From a virus, in IMG/VR virus record IMGVR_UViG_3300030061_003813, positions 1 through 34,643 of that record: a stretch of DNA of 34,643 nucleotides. The stretch is one strand, 5' to 3'. Position 1 is the stretch's first letter, and every line of letters begins with the position of its first letter. Shown piece by piece: positions 1-6,022 of this stretch. A program made the translations under genes and the position numbers. The notes beneath the pieces were generated by a model. That model saw only the letters and a program-made list of their open reading frames with translations. It was not told where the DNA came from and made no database searches.

Positions 1-1
1 T

Positions 2-139
2 CGTAATTGCTCTGATCTAATTATTGAAGACAATATTGATTTTTGGTACGACAGTCTCAATGATTGTTACAAGAATCAAATGTCAATTGAAATGATCTGT
101 ACTTATGTTGAAGCTATTAATGATGACGATATTGAATAG
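2..139 (+). CDS. Partial hypothetical protein (5' end outside window)
   Basis: A frame open from the left edge to a TAG at 137-139 shows the last 45 residues of a protein, acidic at its end (NDDDIE). Composition (Asp, Asn, Tyr, Cys) is like the neighbouring phage proteins, and the stop is followed 8 bases later by a conserved leader element in front of the next gene. No family recognised. The start lies upstream of the window, so length and function cannot be judged. Confidence 0.55.
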   Translation, partial: RNCSDLIIEDNIDFWYDSLNDCYKNQMSIEMICTYVEAINDDDIE

Positions 140-147
140 TTAACTTA

Positions 148-184
148 CCAGGGGGCTGCGCATCCTACCAACGCAGACATCCAC
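148..184 (+). promoter_or_regulatory. Element B, copy 1: conserved 37-base hairpin leader
   Basis: A 37-base sequence repeated with a single substitution at 645-681. It starts CCAGGGGG, then has a CTGCG/CGCAG stem enclosing an 11-base loop (CATCCTACCAA), then ACATCCAC. It ends 18 bases before the ATG at 203. Position and conservation suggest a 5' untranslated regulatory RNA or an RNA-processing signal; the function is unknown. Confidence 0.6.
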
Positions 185-202
185 TCTGTTTTTAATTAAC
201 TC

Positions 203-349
203 ATGTCAGTTCTTATTGATTTTGAAGACGCTCAAGCGATTGCCCAAAACATTGAAGAAAATCTTCAGTATGACGGAGAGGAAGACAAAGAATTTTGGGA
301 AGCGATTCTTATGCGCTTGAACATAGCTCTTCGCCACGCAAAGGACTAA
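203..349 (+). CDS. Small acidic hypothetical protein (48 aa)
   Basis: ATG at 203 opens a 48-residue frame beginning MSVLIDFEDAQAIAQNIEEN and ending in a basic HAKD. It looks like one or two amphipathic helices rich in Glu and Asp. It follows element B directly, and the start is preceded by the AT-rich non-Shine-Dalgarno leader (TTAATTAACTC) typical of this arm. No family recognised. Composition and placement favour a real gene. Confidence 0.65.
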   Translation: MSVLIDFEDAQAIAQNIEENLQYDGEEDKEFWEAILMRLNIALRHAKD

Positions 350-383
350 TGACTAACAACACCCAAAAACATTGCATTTTACT

Positions 384-638
384 ATGACTGTTCAAACATT
401 CGACAATGGTGGTTATGTTGTCACTGGTGACAGCATTCCTAAGTATCGTCTTTTGATGTTACGCAATGGATTAAAGATGGAGATGAAAGGATTACGTATT
501 TCTTCTCGTGGTCCTACCGCATACTCCATCATCAAGAAAGAGTTTAATTTAAAAGGTTCAAAAGCTAAAGTTTTAGCTGCATTTGAACGCATCCTTACCC
601 ATGATTACAATTTAAATTTAACAAATTTATCTGTTTGA
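384..638 (+). CDS. Conserved-type small phage protein (84 aa)
   Basis: I take the ATG at 384 (MTVQTFDNGGYVVTGDSI); an in-frame TTG at 372 would add four residues. The protein is basic, with an N-terminal beta-rich part (GGYVVTGDSIPKYRLLML) and a C-terminal helical part (KAKVLAAFERIL). It looks like small proteins common in cyanophage early regions, but I know no function. It ends 6 bases before element B copy 2. Confidence 0.75.
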   Translation: MTVQTFDNGGYVVTGDSIPKYRLLMLRNGLKMEMKGLRISSRGPTAYSIIKKEFNLKGSKAKVLAAFERILTHDYNLNLTNLSV

Positions 639-644
639 CATGGG

Positions 645-681
645 CCAGGGGGCTGCGCATCCTTCCAACGCAGACATCCAC
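645..681 (+). promoter_or_regulatory. Element B, copy 2: conserved 37-base hairpin leader
   Basis: Same 37 bases as 148-184 with one A-to-T change in the loop. Stem CTGCG (653-657) pairs with CGCAG (669-673). It ends 15 bases before the ATG at 697. An in-frame ATG at 640 would read through the element, but conservation of the element as RNA argues that this part is untranslated. Confidence 0.6.
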
Positions 682-696
682 CTTATCTCAATTCAA

Positions 697-1050
697 ATGG
701 CTAACAAAGTTGTTCCTCCGATTCTTGATCGTGCGTGTTTCGGTCCGTTGCTTACAACACCAACAGTACGTGACACTGTTCCTCCTGCAGTTATTGTTCG
801 TTTAGCAGAACGTCACTTCAATGATGATTGGGGTGATCTGCCAGGAGAAGATCAAGAGTTAAATATGAATATCATCAACGGTATTCATAACAAAGATAAG
901 GAGGCTGAATTTGGTCGTATCATGTCTGTTTACACATGGCCAGGTCTACCAGAAAAGATCTGGATCATTTCATATCTGCAACATGATTCCAAATTGCAAC
1001 AAGATCCTGACTGCTGCAACACAGTAGTTATGTTTCCATCAGAGTACTGA
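697..1050 (+). CDS. Hypothetical protein (117 aa)
   Basis: Start taken at the ATG at 697 (MANKVVPPILDRACFG), downstream of element B; the longer frame from 640 is just translation of the element. The protein is soluble and has many Asp and Asn residues and several Trp. No recognised domain. Leader sequence TCTCAATTCAA instead of a Shine-Dalgarno. The stop is followed 6 bases later by element A. Confidence 0.7.
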   Translation: MANKVVPPILDRACFGPLLTTPTVRDTVPPAVIVRLAERHFNDDWGDLPGEDQELNMNIINGIHNKDKEAEFGRIMSVYTWPGLPEKIWIISYLQHDSKLQQDPDCCNTVVMFPSEY

Positions 1051-1056
1051 ACTATT

Positions 1057-1119
1057 CTGGGCTGTATGTCTCAATACATTCGTCCTGTACTAGGAACAAC
1101 GAGACTACGTAAGTCCCAG
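1057..1119 (+). promoter_or_regulatory. Element A, copy 1 (long form)
   Basis: Closing stem CTGGG (1057-1061) with CCCAG (1115-1119); the conserved TAAGT lies just before the 3' strand. The insert is the longest of the family and folds further: TGTAT with ATACA, and TCGT/CCT with AGG/ACGA. It lies 36 bases upstream of the ATG at 1156. The same closing stem plus TAAGY recurs seven more times on this strand. Confidence 0.7.
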
Positions 1120-1155
1120 ACAATTACATCTATTCAATTCAACATTCCAAACACT

Positions 1156-1335
1156 ATGTCTCTCATCAAAACCTGGTTACTCGAACAGCAACGTCTTCGT
1201 GACGCAGCTGTTAAAACTGAATACACAGAAGATCAGCTATTTGTTCTTAACGATATTGCTAATGAGCAAGAACAGCTGATGCAAGAACTTATGTCAGAGG
1301 AGGTATCAGGTGATGCCGATTACCACCAAGAATGA
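1156..1335 (+). CDS. Small helical acidic protein (59 aa)
   Basis: Start at ATG 1156 (MSLIKTWLLEQQRLRDAAVK) because an upstream in-frame ATG (1066) sits inside element A. Gln/Glu/Leu-rich with heptad-like spacing, so probably a short coiled coil. The leader is TTCAATTCAACATTCC. No family recognised. Confidence 0.65.
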   Translation: MSLIKTWLLEQQRLRDAAVKTEYTEDQLFVLNDIANEQEQLMQELMSEEVSGDADYHQE

Positions 1336-1401
1336 CACAAACGATGATGTCATCTTGCACATCATTGTTATCAGTTCAATCATCATTACAGAGTTGATCT
1401 C

Positions 1402-1749
1402 ATGTCTCTTTCTCCAGAAACCTACGCCATTGCTCAAGCCCTCACAGGATACGAAAAGTTCAGTGAGGAAGAATACCTTGAGCAGTGGGAAGCAGAAGTT
1501 ACCTACGACAGAGCCAAACCTTGCAACAAGCCGCCGCTCAATGGCAGCATCAGCAAAGACAAGAAAGGCAAACTCTGGTGCTACTGGATCCCAACAAAAG
1601 ACCCGGACAGTCTCGAAGGTTGGTACGAAGTCCCGTGCAAAGAAGACATCGAAGACTACTGCCTTGGATCAGTAGCTTATACACCAGGTGATGACGAGGT
1701 AGAACCAGATCATCCTGATTCCTGGTTAAATCTACTTTGTTTAATCTGA
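1402..1749 (+). CDS. Hypothetical acidic Trp/Tyr-rich protein (115 aa)
   Basis: Begins MSLSPETYAIAQALTGYEKF after the leader GTTGATCTC. The central part (residues 45-75) is Lys/Trp/Tyr-rich and contains WYEVPC; the C-terminal third is very acidic with many Pro. Two other frames are open here but have low-complexity Ser/Lys/Arg translations. No family recognised. The stop is followed 6 bases later by element A copy 2. Confidence 0.75.
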   Translation: MSLSPETYAIAQALTGYEKFSEEEYLEQWEAEVTYDRAKPCNKPPLNGSISKDKKGKLWCYWIPTKDPDSLEGWYEVPCKEDIEDYCLGSVAYTPGDDEVEPDHPDSWLNLLCLI

Positions 1750-1755
1750 TTTAAT

Positions 1756-1785
1756 CCTGGGCAGCTATCATGCGTAAGTCCCAGG
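1756..1785 (+). promoter_or_regulatory. Element A, copy 2
   Basis: Stem CCTGGG (1756-1761) with CCCAGG (1780-1785). Variable inner hairpin, then the conserved TAAGT on the 3' side of the internal loop. It is followed by CTTTTTATTATTT and the ATG at 1813, 27 bases on. The T-run could give this copy some terminator activity, but the other copies lack one. Confidence 0.7.
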
Positions 1786-1812
1786 CTTTTTATTATTTAC
1801 TCAAATTATTTT

Positions 1813-2064
1813 ATGGACACAGTCAAAGATGTTTATGGCGAGTATTACGAAGCTAAAGCTCGTGAGATACCAAGACAATCAAGTCTCAGTCCTGAAGCCA
1901 AAATATTATGGCAACGGATGGAAGACATGGCTTGGTCTGTGACATACTCCAATGGTTCTTCCAAAGATCTTGAAGAAGCTGTTTTAGCTTTATCAGAACA
2001 TCCAGGATGTACATGGAAGGAGAGTACTCTTTGGTACTACCTCCGTCAAATGTACTGGAAATAA
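1813..2064 (+). CDS. Hypothetical protein (83 aa)
   Basis: MDTVKDVYGEYYEAKAREIP start, helical and Trp/Tyr-rich, ending YYLRQMYWK. Second half (AVLALSEHPGCTWKESTLWY) is probably helical. Directly downstream of element A copy 2. No family recognised; amino-acid composition supports a genuine gene. Confidence 0.7.
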   Translation: MDTVKDVYGEYYEAKAREIPRQSSLSPEAKILWQRMEDMAWSVTYSNGSSKDLEEAVLALSEHPGCTWKESTLWYYLRQMYWK

Positions 2065-2095
2065 CCTTCCAAAGTATAAGGAAAACTTATCACCC

Positions 2096-2302
2096 ATGGC
2101 ACAACCTCAACAGTATTTAGTGAAACCAACAACTGGCATTGATCAGTCTATGGTTGAACTACTCGCAGAAGTACTTGAAGTCGATCCGCACCAGGTCATT
2201 GAGACTGCACTGCATGAATGGCTTGAAGCAAACTTCATGCGTATCAACTCACTCCATCGCAACACGCAACAGATTTACACTCAGCTCCATCCTGAATCAT
2301 GA
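2096..2302 (+). CDS. Ribbon-helix-helix-like small protein (68 aa)
   Basis: The segment from about residue 15 to 47 (DQSMVELLAEVLEVDPHQVI then ETALHEWLEANF) matches the helix-turn-helix half of Arc/CopG-type ribbon-helix-helix proteins in length and hydrophobic pattern. If so it would be a small DNA-binding regulator or antitoxin-like protein. Its TGA overlaps the next ATG (ATGA at 2299-2302), indicating translational coupling. The family call is inference. Confidence 0.65.
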   Translation: MAQPQQYLVKPTTGIDQSMVELLAEVLEVDPHQVIETALHEWLEANFMRINSLHRNTQQIYTQLHPES

Positions 2303-2571
2303 CAACTAAATTCACCACACCAAAGATCAATCTCAATGGTACTTCAGCCGAAACACTCTATGAGGAATTCAGTGAAGCAAGAGTAAAACTTACTCAAGCT
2401 TTAAAAGGATTACGAGTTCTTACGGTTCATCCTCGAGACTTCCAGACAATAGCTGATGGTACTTGGATTCAAGCTAAAACTGAATATTACGAAGCTATGA
2501 ATCGTGTTGATGATGCCCTAGATTGGGTTGACGCATGGTTGGTAGCTATCGAAAAACAAATGTCCGCTTGA
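2299..2571 (+). CDS. Hypothetical helical protein (90 aa)
   Basis: Translationally coupled by ATGA to the preceding ribbon-helix-helix-like gene. The chain after residue 15 is helical (SAETLYEEFSEARVKLTQAL) with a second helix pair near the C-terminus (EAMNRVDDALDWVDAWLVAI). No known motif. A partner role with the upstream protein is suggested only by coupling. Confidence 0.7.
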   Translation: MTTKFTTPKINLNGTSAETLYEEFSEARVKLTQALKGLRVLTVHPRDFQTIADGTWIQAKTEYYEAMNRVDDALDWVDAWLVAIEKQMSA

Positions 2572-2599
2572 TCAAACTCATTCAATTTAATTCAAACTC

Positions 2600-2872
2600 A
2601 TGGCTAAGAAACGTAGTGCCATCAACTTTCGCAAGACAATTGGTGGCTTTGACATCACTGAAAATGGTGTACAGTCTTTCGGCAAATCCGTAAAGCTTGG
2701 ACCATTCCAATTCACCTTAAATGCAGGACGCTCCGGTATCCTGGGATCTGTGGCGATCCCCGGAACCGGCGTCAGCAAACGTAGAATCAAACTGTGTGAT
2801 TGGCCAGACCTCAGAACTTCTGATCTACCAGAACACAATCGTAAACCTGACATGTGGTCTGACGACGAATAA
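2600..2872 (+). CDS. DUF4236-like small protein (90 aa)
   Basis: Residues about 8-60 read NFRKTIGGF, then GPFQFTLNAGRSGILGSV, then PGTGVSKRRIK. This resembles the DUF4236 pattern (a beta-hairpin with F-R-K/R, L-G-P, S-G-hydrophobic-G and P-G-T-G-hydrophobic-S), whose function is unknown. Leader is TTCAATTTAATTCAAACTC. The C-terminal 25 residues are acidic and Pro-rich. The family match is from memory. Confidence 0.6.
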   Translation: MAKKRSAINFRKTIGGFDITENGVQSFGKSVKLGPFQFTLNAGRSGILGSVAIPGTGVSKRRIKLCDWPDLRTSDLPEHNRKPDMWSDDE

Positions 2873-2958
2873 CTTCAATTCATTAAGAAATAATAAACCC
2901 CCCTGCACCCCCTGAGGGGCCACCAAGAGTACTTATATACCTTTAAGTAAATACTTTA

Positions 2959-2993
2959 TCTAGGCATTGCTTACCCTGCATGTAAGTCCTAGA
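2959..2993 (+). promoter_or_regulatory. Element A, copy 3 (CTAGG variant)
   Basis: Stem TCTAGG (2959-2964) with CCTAGA (2988-2993). Relative to the CTGGG/CCCAG copies, the middle pair changed G-C to A-T on both strands, a compensatory change. Conserved TAAGT before the 3' strand; inner stem CAT-TGC with GCATG. It lies 27 bases upstream of the ATG at 3021. Confidence 0.7.
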
Positions 2994-3020
2994 CTTCTGT
3001 TGTTCATTCCATTTCATCTC

Positions 3021-3272
3021 ATGACTCAACACAATGATCCACTCATCCATGAAACCATCGAACGGATGGAAGCTTATGGTGGTAGTTTTGCTTCTGCTCT
3101 TGCAGTAGCTTATGCGAAAGCTGATCCAGATAATCAGCAACTCATTATTGACACATGGCCTGAGCTGTTTAAGAAGTATGGTCCTACTGGGATCTTTTCT
3201 TCTCCTCAGCAACGTGTCCATAGCTATGGCTATGAGTTGACCAAACGACTTACCATCCGTCCCTCCAAATAA
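3021..3272 (+). CDS. Hypothetical protein (83 aa)
   Basis: Start at ATG 3021 (MTQHNDPLIHETIERMEAYG), right after the TTTCATCTC leader; an upstream in-frame start at 2967 lies inside element A and encodes an unlikely Leu-rich extension. Helical, then a Pro/Gly region (YGPTGIFSSPQQ) that may be an active loop. No family recognised. It ends 2 bases before the next ATG. Confidence 0.75.
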   Translation: MTQHNDPLIHETIERMEAYGGSFASALAVAYAKADPDNQQLIIDTWPELFKKYGPTGIFSSPQQRVHSYGYELTKRLTIRPSK

Positions 3273-3274
3273 TC

Positions 3275-3556
3275 ATGGCTGTAATCAACATCATTGATCT
3301 TGAGGAGGATCTTGTTACTGATGAATCAATTCATTATGTCGTCACTGCAATGGTTGAAGACATGCGTCTTACCAAGGCTGCAATCTATCACCCAGCAGAT
3401 CTTGCTTCGCCTGAAGAGCATGGCCCTGGTGTTTGCTCAGCAGGGTTTGAAGTTATGTTTGGCGACGATCCTCCACCGACCTTGGGTAGTCCTTTAGATC
3501 TACTTAGCTATGTTCAAGACCTTGATCTTGACTGGCAACTAGACGAAGAAGACTAA
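3275..3556 (+). CDS. Acidic hypothetical protein (93 aa)
   Basis: MAVINIIDLEEDLVTDESIH start; strongly acidic, with a Pro-rich segment (FGDDPPPTLGSP) and an Asp/Leu-rich C-terminus (DLDLDWQLDEED). Two bases separate it from the upstream gene, so they are probably co-transcribed. The acidic, DNA-mimic-like composition is typical of small phage inhibitors, but that is only a guess. Confidence 0.7.
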   Translation: MAVINIIDLEEDLVTDESIHYVVTAMVEDMRLTKAAIYHPADLASPEEHGPGVCSAGFEVMFGDDPPPTLGSPLDLLSYVQDLDLDWQLDEED

Positions 3557-3560
3557 TCTA

Positions 3561-3606
3561 CTAGGCAGCCGAGTAACATTATTTGTTGCGTTAGGCGTAA
3601 GCCCTA
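3561..3606 (+). promoter_or_regulatory. Element A, copy 4, directly before the tRNA
   Basis: TAGG (3562-3565) pairs with CCTA (3603-3606), with TAAGC on the 3' side and an inner stem GCC/GGC plus GTAAC/GTTGC. This copy is 8 bases upstream of the tRNA instead of a CDS, and the nearest start codon (3729) is beyond the tRNA. It is the most diverged copy. Confidence 0.55.
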
Positions 3607-3613
3607 TTTTCTT

Positions 3614-3702
3614 GGGAGCGTGATGGAATTGGTAGACATTGCAGACTTAAAATCTGTTGACCAGTAATGGTCGTGCGGGTTCAAGTCCCGCCGCTCCTAC
3701 CA
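3614..3702 (+). tRNA. tRNA-Leu (anticodon UAA)
   Basis: An 89-base class II tRNA. The 7-bp acceptor stem GGGAGCG/CGCTCCT has the G1-U72 wobble typical of bacterial tRNA-Leu. Anticodon stem GCAGA/TCTGT holds loop CTTAAAA with anticodon TAA at 3648-3650. There is a variable arm (TGACCAGTAATGGTCG region), a T arm GCGGG/CCCGC with TTCAAGT, and an encoded ACCA end. It reads UUA (and UUG), codons common in this AT-rich genome. Such tRNAs are common in cyanophages. Confidence 0.96.
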
Positions 3703-3728
3703 CATTCACTTTCAACTCATTTCTTATC

Positions 3729-4082
3729 ATGTTCGGTGCAATCAAACATCTGATTCCTCAGCCTCATGGTTACATGGATTCAGATCAACGCTACAACGTT
3801 GGCTTGACTTGGATTGACCAAGAAGGCCTCACTGATTTTCACAACCTTCAGATTCAATACGTTCGCAATAACGAGCGTCTTGCTATCGAAAACGGTGAAC
3901 CTCAACCTGATGGCAGTTGGGCCTACAAAGAAACAAACGGTACTGTTCACACAATGAGTGCAGAACGTGTCAATGCTTTCATGGCAAAGACGCAAGAACA
4001 TGCAACAATTATGTGTTCAATGCTCGACAAAATCAACGCAGCATCAGGAGAAACTCTTGACGCTACTGCTTCTGTTGTTTAA
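3729..4082 (+). CDS. Hypothetical protein (117 aa)
   Basis: Start at ATG 3729 (MFGAIKHLIPQPHGYMDSDQ); the frame is open further upstream only because it runs through the tRNA. Mixed alpha/beta with a glycine-rich centre (NGEPQPDGSWAYKETNGTVH) and a helical C-terminus. The leader CTCATTTCTTATC belongs to the recurring start context. No family recognised. Confidence 0.75.
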   Translation: MFGAIKHLIPQPHGYMDSDQRYNVGLTWIDQEGLTDFHNLQIQYVRNNERLAIENGEPQPDGSWAYKETNGTVHTMSAERVNAFMAKTQEHATIMCSMLDKINAASGETLDATASVV

Positions 4083-4120
4083 CCTCTAGCCAGATCGCTT
4101 GGTAACCGATCTGTTCGAGG
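4083..4120 (+). other. Hairpin between stop codon and terminator
   Basis: CAGATCG (4091-4097) pairs with CGATCTG (4107-4113) around a 9-base loop, and CCTC (4083-4086) can pair with GAGG (4117-4120). It lies right after the stop of the 3729 gene and 9 bases before a rho-independent terminator. It could stabilise the mRNA 3' end or form part of a leader; no specific RNA class is recognised. Confidence 0.45.
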
Positions 4121-4129
4121 GGTGTTTGT

Positions 4130-4166
4130 CCCAGTTACTTGTCGAGTAGTAACTGGGATTTTTCTT
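4130..4166 (+). terminator. Rho-independent terminator
   Basis: CCCAGTTACT (4130-4139) pairs perfectly with AGTAACTGGG (4148-4157) around an 8-base loop, followed by ATTTTTCTTT. It closes the transcript carrying the tRNA and the 3729 gene. The next gene starts at 4183. Confidence 0.8.
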
Positions 4167-4182
4167 TGCTTTTCAAATTCTT

Positions 4183-4470
4183 ATGACACGCAGAAAATCT
4201 CAATCCAAATTCAATGTTGGTGATCGTGTTATGCACAAATCAACTGACATAAGTGGATTTAAAAGCCCATTGCCTCCACGTACAAAGCTTGGTGTTATTC
4301 AACAAATTGAATACAAATCAAATGCTAGAGGTGCATTAATGCCTTGGCTCAAAATTAAATGGGATTCTTCTTATCATTCTGAATGGCATATGACAATGCG
4401 TGTTGTTTTGGCTCCAGATCAGGAAACGGTTGATGCTGTTGTACAGAATAAACAAGAGAAAATCAATTGA
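4183..4470 (+). CDS. SH3-like/KOW-type hypothetical protein (95 aa)
   Basis: Basic N-terminus followed by FNVGDRVMHK (residues 10-19) and a later GVIQQIEYK strand, the pattern of small SH3-like barrels of the KOW kind in which a G-D-x-V turn opens the fold. It may bind RNA, DNA or protein. Its stop lies 8 bases before the thyX ATG, so it is likely in the thyX transcript. Fold assignment is inference. Confidence 0.7.
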   Translation: MTRRKSQSKFNVGDRVMHKSTDISGFKSPLPPRTKLGVIQQIEYKSNARGALMPWLKIKWDSSYHSEWHMTMRVVLAPDQETVDAVVQNKQEKIN

Positions 4471-4478
4471 ACTCAGCC

Positions 4479-5141
4479 ATGCTCAAACCACATTGTGTTT
4501 CTTTAGTCTGGCGTACTGAAGAAGCTGAACGAATGATCGTGCGTACTGCTCGTGTCTCTGCGCCAAAAAATGAAAACAACATGGAAACCGGTCCACGGCT
4601 TCTTCGCTATCTCATCAAACAAAATCATTGGTCACCATTTGAGATGGCCAATATGTGTTTAGAGATTCACACTACACGCACTATCAGCCCACAGATACTG
4701 CGACATAGATCTTTCTCATTCCAAGAATTTTCACAACGTTATGCCAACACCAATGAAATTGGTCGTCCTTTAGTTCCTCAACTCCGTTCTCAAGATCCAA
4801 AAAATCGTCAAGATTCTCATGATGATTTACGTGAAAAGCTGGGCAAACCACGCATTGCTGATTATTACAGACGCATAAGCATTCTTTTTGAAGATGCTGA
4901 ACATCTTTATCAAGAGATGATAAGTGATGGTATTGCAAAAGAATGTGCTCGTGCAGTGCTTCCTAATGCTCCAACCAAGATGTACATGAATGGAACTCTC
5001 CGTTCATGGTTACATTACATTGATCTTAGAACAGCTAATGGCACACAACTAGAACATAAAGAAATCGCAGAACAATGCAAAACAATTTTTAAGGAACAAT
5101 TCCCCATTATTTCGGAGGCAATGTGGGACACACTCTCTTAA
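4479..5141 (+). CDS. thyX: Flavin-dependent thymidylate synthase ThyX
   Basis: Makes dTMP from dUMP using methylene-tetrahydrofolate, FAD and NADPH. The ThyX signature R-H-R-x7-S-x-R-Y is at residues 75-88 (RHRSFSFQEFSQRY). Also present are NHWSPFEM (49-56), which corresponds to the folate/FAD-binding H-x-S-P-F-E segment, and the C-terminal LR-TANGTQLEHKEIAEQ dUMP-binding region. 220 aa is normal for the family. I prefer ATG 4479 over the TTG at 4467 that overlaps the upstream stop. It would support phage DNA synthesis in a host poor in dTMP. The end overlaps the next gene by 19 bases. Confidence 0.95.
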   Translation: MLKPHCVSLVWRTEEAERMIVRTARVSAPKNENNMETGPRLLRYLIKQNHWSPFEMANMCLEIHTTRTISPQILRHRSFSFQEFSQRYANTNEIGRPLVPQLRSQDPKNRQDSHDDLREKLGKPRIADYYRRISILFEDAEHLYQEMISDGIAKECARAVLPNAPTKMYMNGTLRSWLHYIDLRTANGTQLEHKEIAEQCKTIFKEQFPIISEAMWDTLS

Positions 5142-5617
5142 ATAAGAATGAACTTCAATTGAAATGTGACTGTTGTGGAAAAATTTTTAAGCGTTCAAAG
5201 TGGTTGCACAAAGCAAACATAGAACGTGGACGCCTTAAAAATTTTTGTTCACGACAATGCATGGGTATTTTTTATCGTAAACCTTTTGTAATGCCAACTA
5301 CAGATCAACTCAAAGCTGCAAGAGAATCCATTATGGAAAAGTGTCCCAATTGTGGGAAGCGTTTCCTAAAAGTTATTGAAAGCAGATTGAATGGTAATGG
5401 TAATCGACGACGACGAAAACAATGTCAGGCTTGTGATTATCGTGTTACAACAATTGAACTCCCTGAAATAGAAGCTAAAAAATATTTAAACAAGAAAGCA
5501 ATTGTATGTTTAAACTGTAAGCATTATCACCAAGAAAATGACCGTTGTGATTTTGATATCCCAGAGTACATGACTCCTGATGCACAAGACTGTAACCTCT
5601 TTGGAAGATGCTCTTGA
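5123..5617 (+). CDS. Triple zinc-module protein with NrdR-like zinc ribbon (164 aa)
   Basis: GTG start at 5123, chosen because GGAGG (5114-5118) lies 4 bases upstream inside thyX. Three zinc modules are visible: (1) residues 15-46, CDCCG then CSRQC, a treble-clef-like finger; (2) about residues 72-110, CPNCG, a central ESRLNGNGNRRRRKQC and CDYRVTTIE, close to the zinc ribbon of NrdR, the repressor of ribonucleotide reductase operons; (3) the C-terminus, CLNCKHYHQENDRCDF. The NrdR ATP-cone is absent. Coupling to thyX suggests a link to deoxynucleotide supply. Probably a nucleic-acid-binding regulator; the exact role is unknown. Confidence 0.8.
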   Translation: MGHTLLNKNELQLKCDCCGKIFKRSKWLHKANIERGRLKNFCSRQCMGIFYRKPFVMPTTDQLKAARESIMEKCPNCGKRFLKVIESRLNGNGNRRRRKQCQACDYRVTTIELPEIEAKKYLNKKAIVCLNCKHYHQENDRCDFDIPEYMTPDAQDCNLFGRCS

Positions 5618-5777
5618 TCTTATCTACAAAGGACAGACCAACGTAGCTGTCATAGCAAAAGAAACAGGCATCTCATTAGAAGAAATGAAACGCCTGTTTG
5701 GTTTGTATGTAAGTCAACGACCAATTGATCCGGGTATCTGGGAAGCTGACGTTGAACTTGGTTGGCCTTGGGTTTAA
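5580..5777 (+). CDS. Helix-turn-helix-like small protein (65 aa)
   Basis: Residues 6-40 (SLEDALDLIYKGQTNVAVIA then KETGISLEEMKRLF) look like a compact helix-turn-helix in which NVAVIAKETGISLEEMKRLF would be the HTH pair. The rest (SQRPIDPGIWEADVELGWPW) is a conserved-looking tail. It overlaps the zinc protein by 38 bases, implying coupling. Resembles small cyanophage proteins of unknown role. Confidence 0.75.
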   Translation: MHKTVTSLEDALDLIYKGQTNVAVIAKETGISLEEMKRLFGLYVSQRPIDPGIWEADVELGWPWV

Positions 5778-5923
5778 ACTACTTCGCCTTTCATACGCAA
5801 TTGATCAAGTTTCTTTTCAAACTCTTCACGTTGCCTACGCAGTCTTTCATTCAGCATCCAAGATGCCATTGGGCTTGTTTGTTCGTACTTGACGCCACGA
5901 TAAGTGAGTGTCTTGTTAGACAT
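5774..5923 (-). CDS. DUF4278-like small protein (49 aa)
   Basis: Start at the ATG complementary to 5921-5923, with a clear GGAGG Shine-Dalgarno 6 bases upstream on the minus strand. The N-terminal MSNKTLTYRGVKYE matches the L-x-Y-R-G-x-x-Y-E signature of DUF4278, a family largely restricted to cyanobacteria and their phages. The remainder is a charged helix (NERLRRQREEFEKKLDQLRM). It is convergent with the 5580 gene, overlapping by 4 bases. A longer frame (to 5980) is unlikely given the Shine-Dalgarno. Confidence 0.75.
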   Translation of the reverse strand: MSNKTLTYRGVKYEQTSPMASWMLNERLRRQREEFEKKLDQLRMKGEVV

Positions 5924-5927
5924 GATG

Positions 5928-5994
5928 TCCTCCGCTAAAACCCAGACCCCGTTCCCTGTCTGGTGAATTGCGCCCCACACTTGGGGTGAACGTT
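5928..5994. other. Structured intergenic region between divergent genes
   Basis: Two hairpins lie between the divergent genes. CCAGAC pairs with GTCTGG around CCCGTTCCCT (about 5951-5972), and CCCCA pairs with TGGGG around CACT (about 5982-5995). The region must hold the promoters for both directions. I could not identify clear promoter hexamers. Confidence 0.35.
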
Positions 5995-6022
5995 CTACTA
6001 TCCTAACCTAAAACAATTTTTC

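Noticed and set aside
640-696. Longer N-terminus for the 697 gene
   Set aside because: It would translate the conserved element B hairpin, which recurs upstream of a different gene where it is not in any frame with the CDS.
1310-1675. Overlapping + strand frame with an Ile-rich start (possible membrane peptide)
   Set aside because: Most of it lies over the better-supported 1402-1749 gene in another frame, and that part has a Ser/Lys/Thr low-complexity translation typical of shadows.
1756-1795. Element A copy 2 as a plain rho-independent terminator
   Set aside because: Only this copy has a T-run; the family shares TAAGY and leader position, which a terminator would not need.
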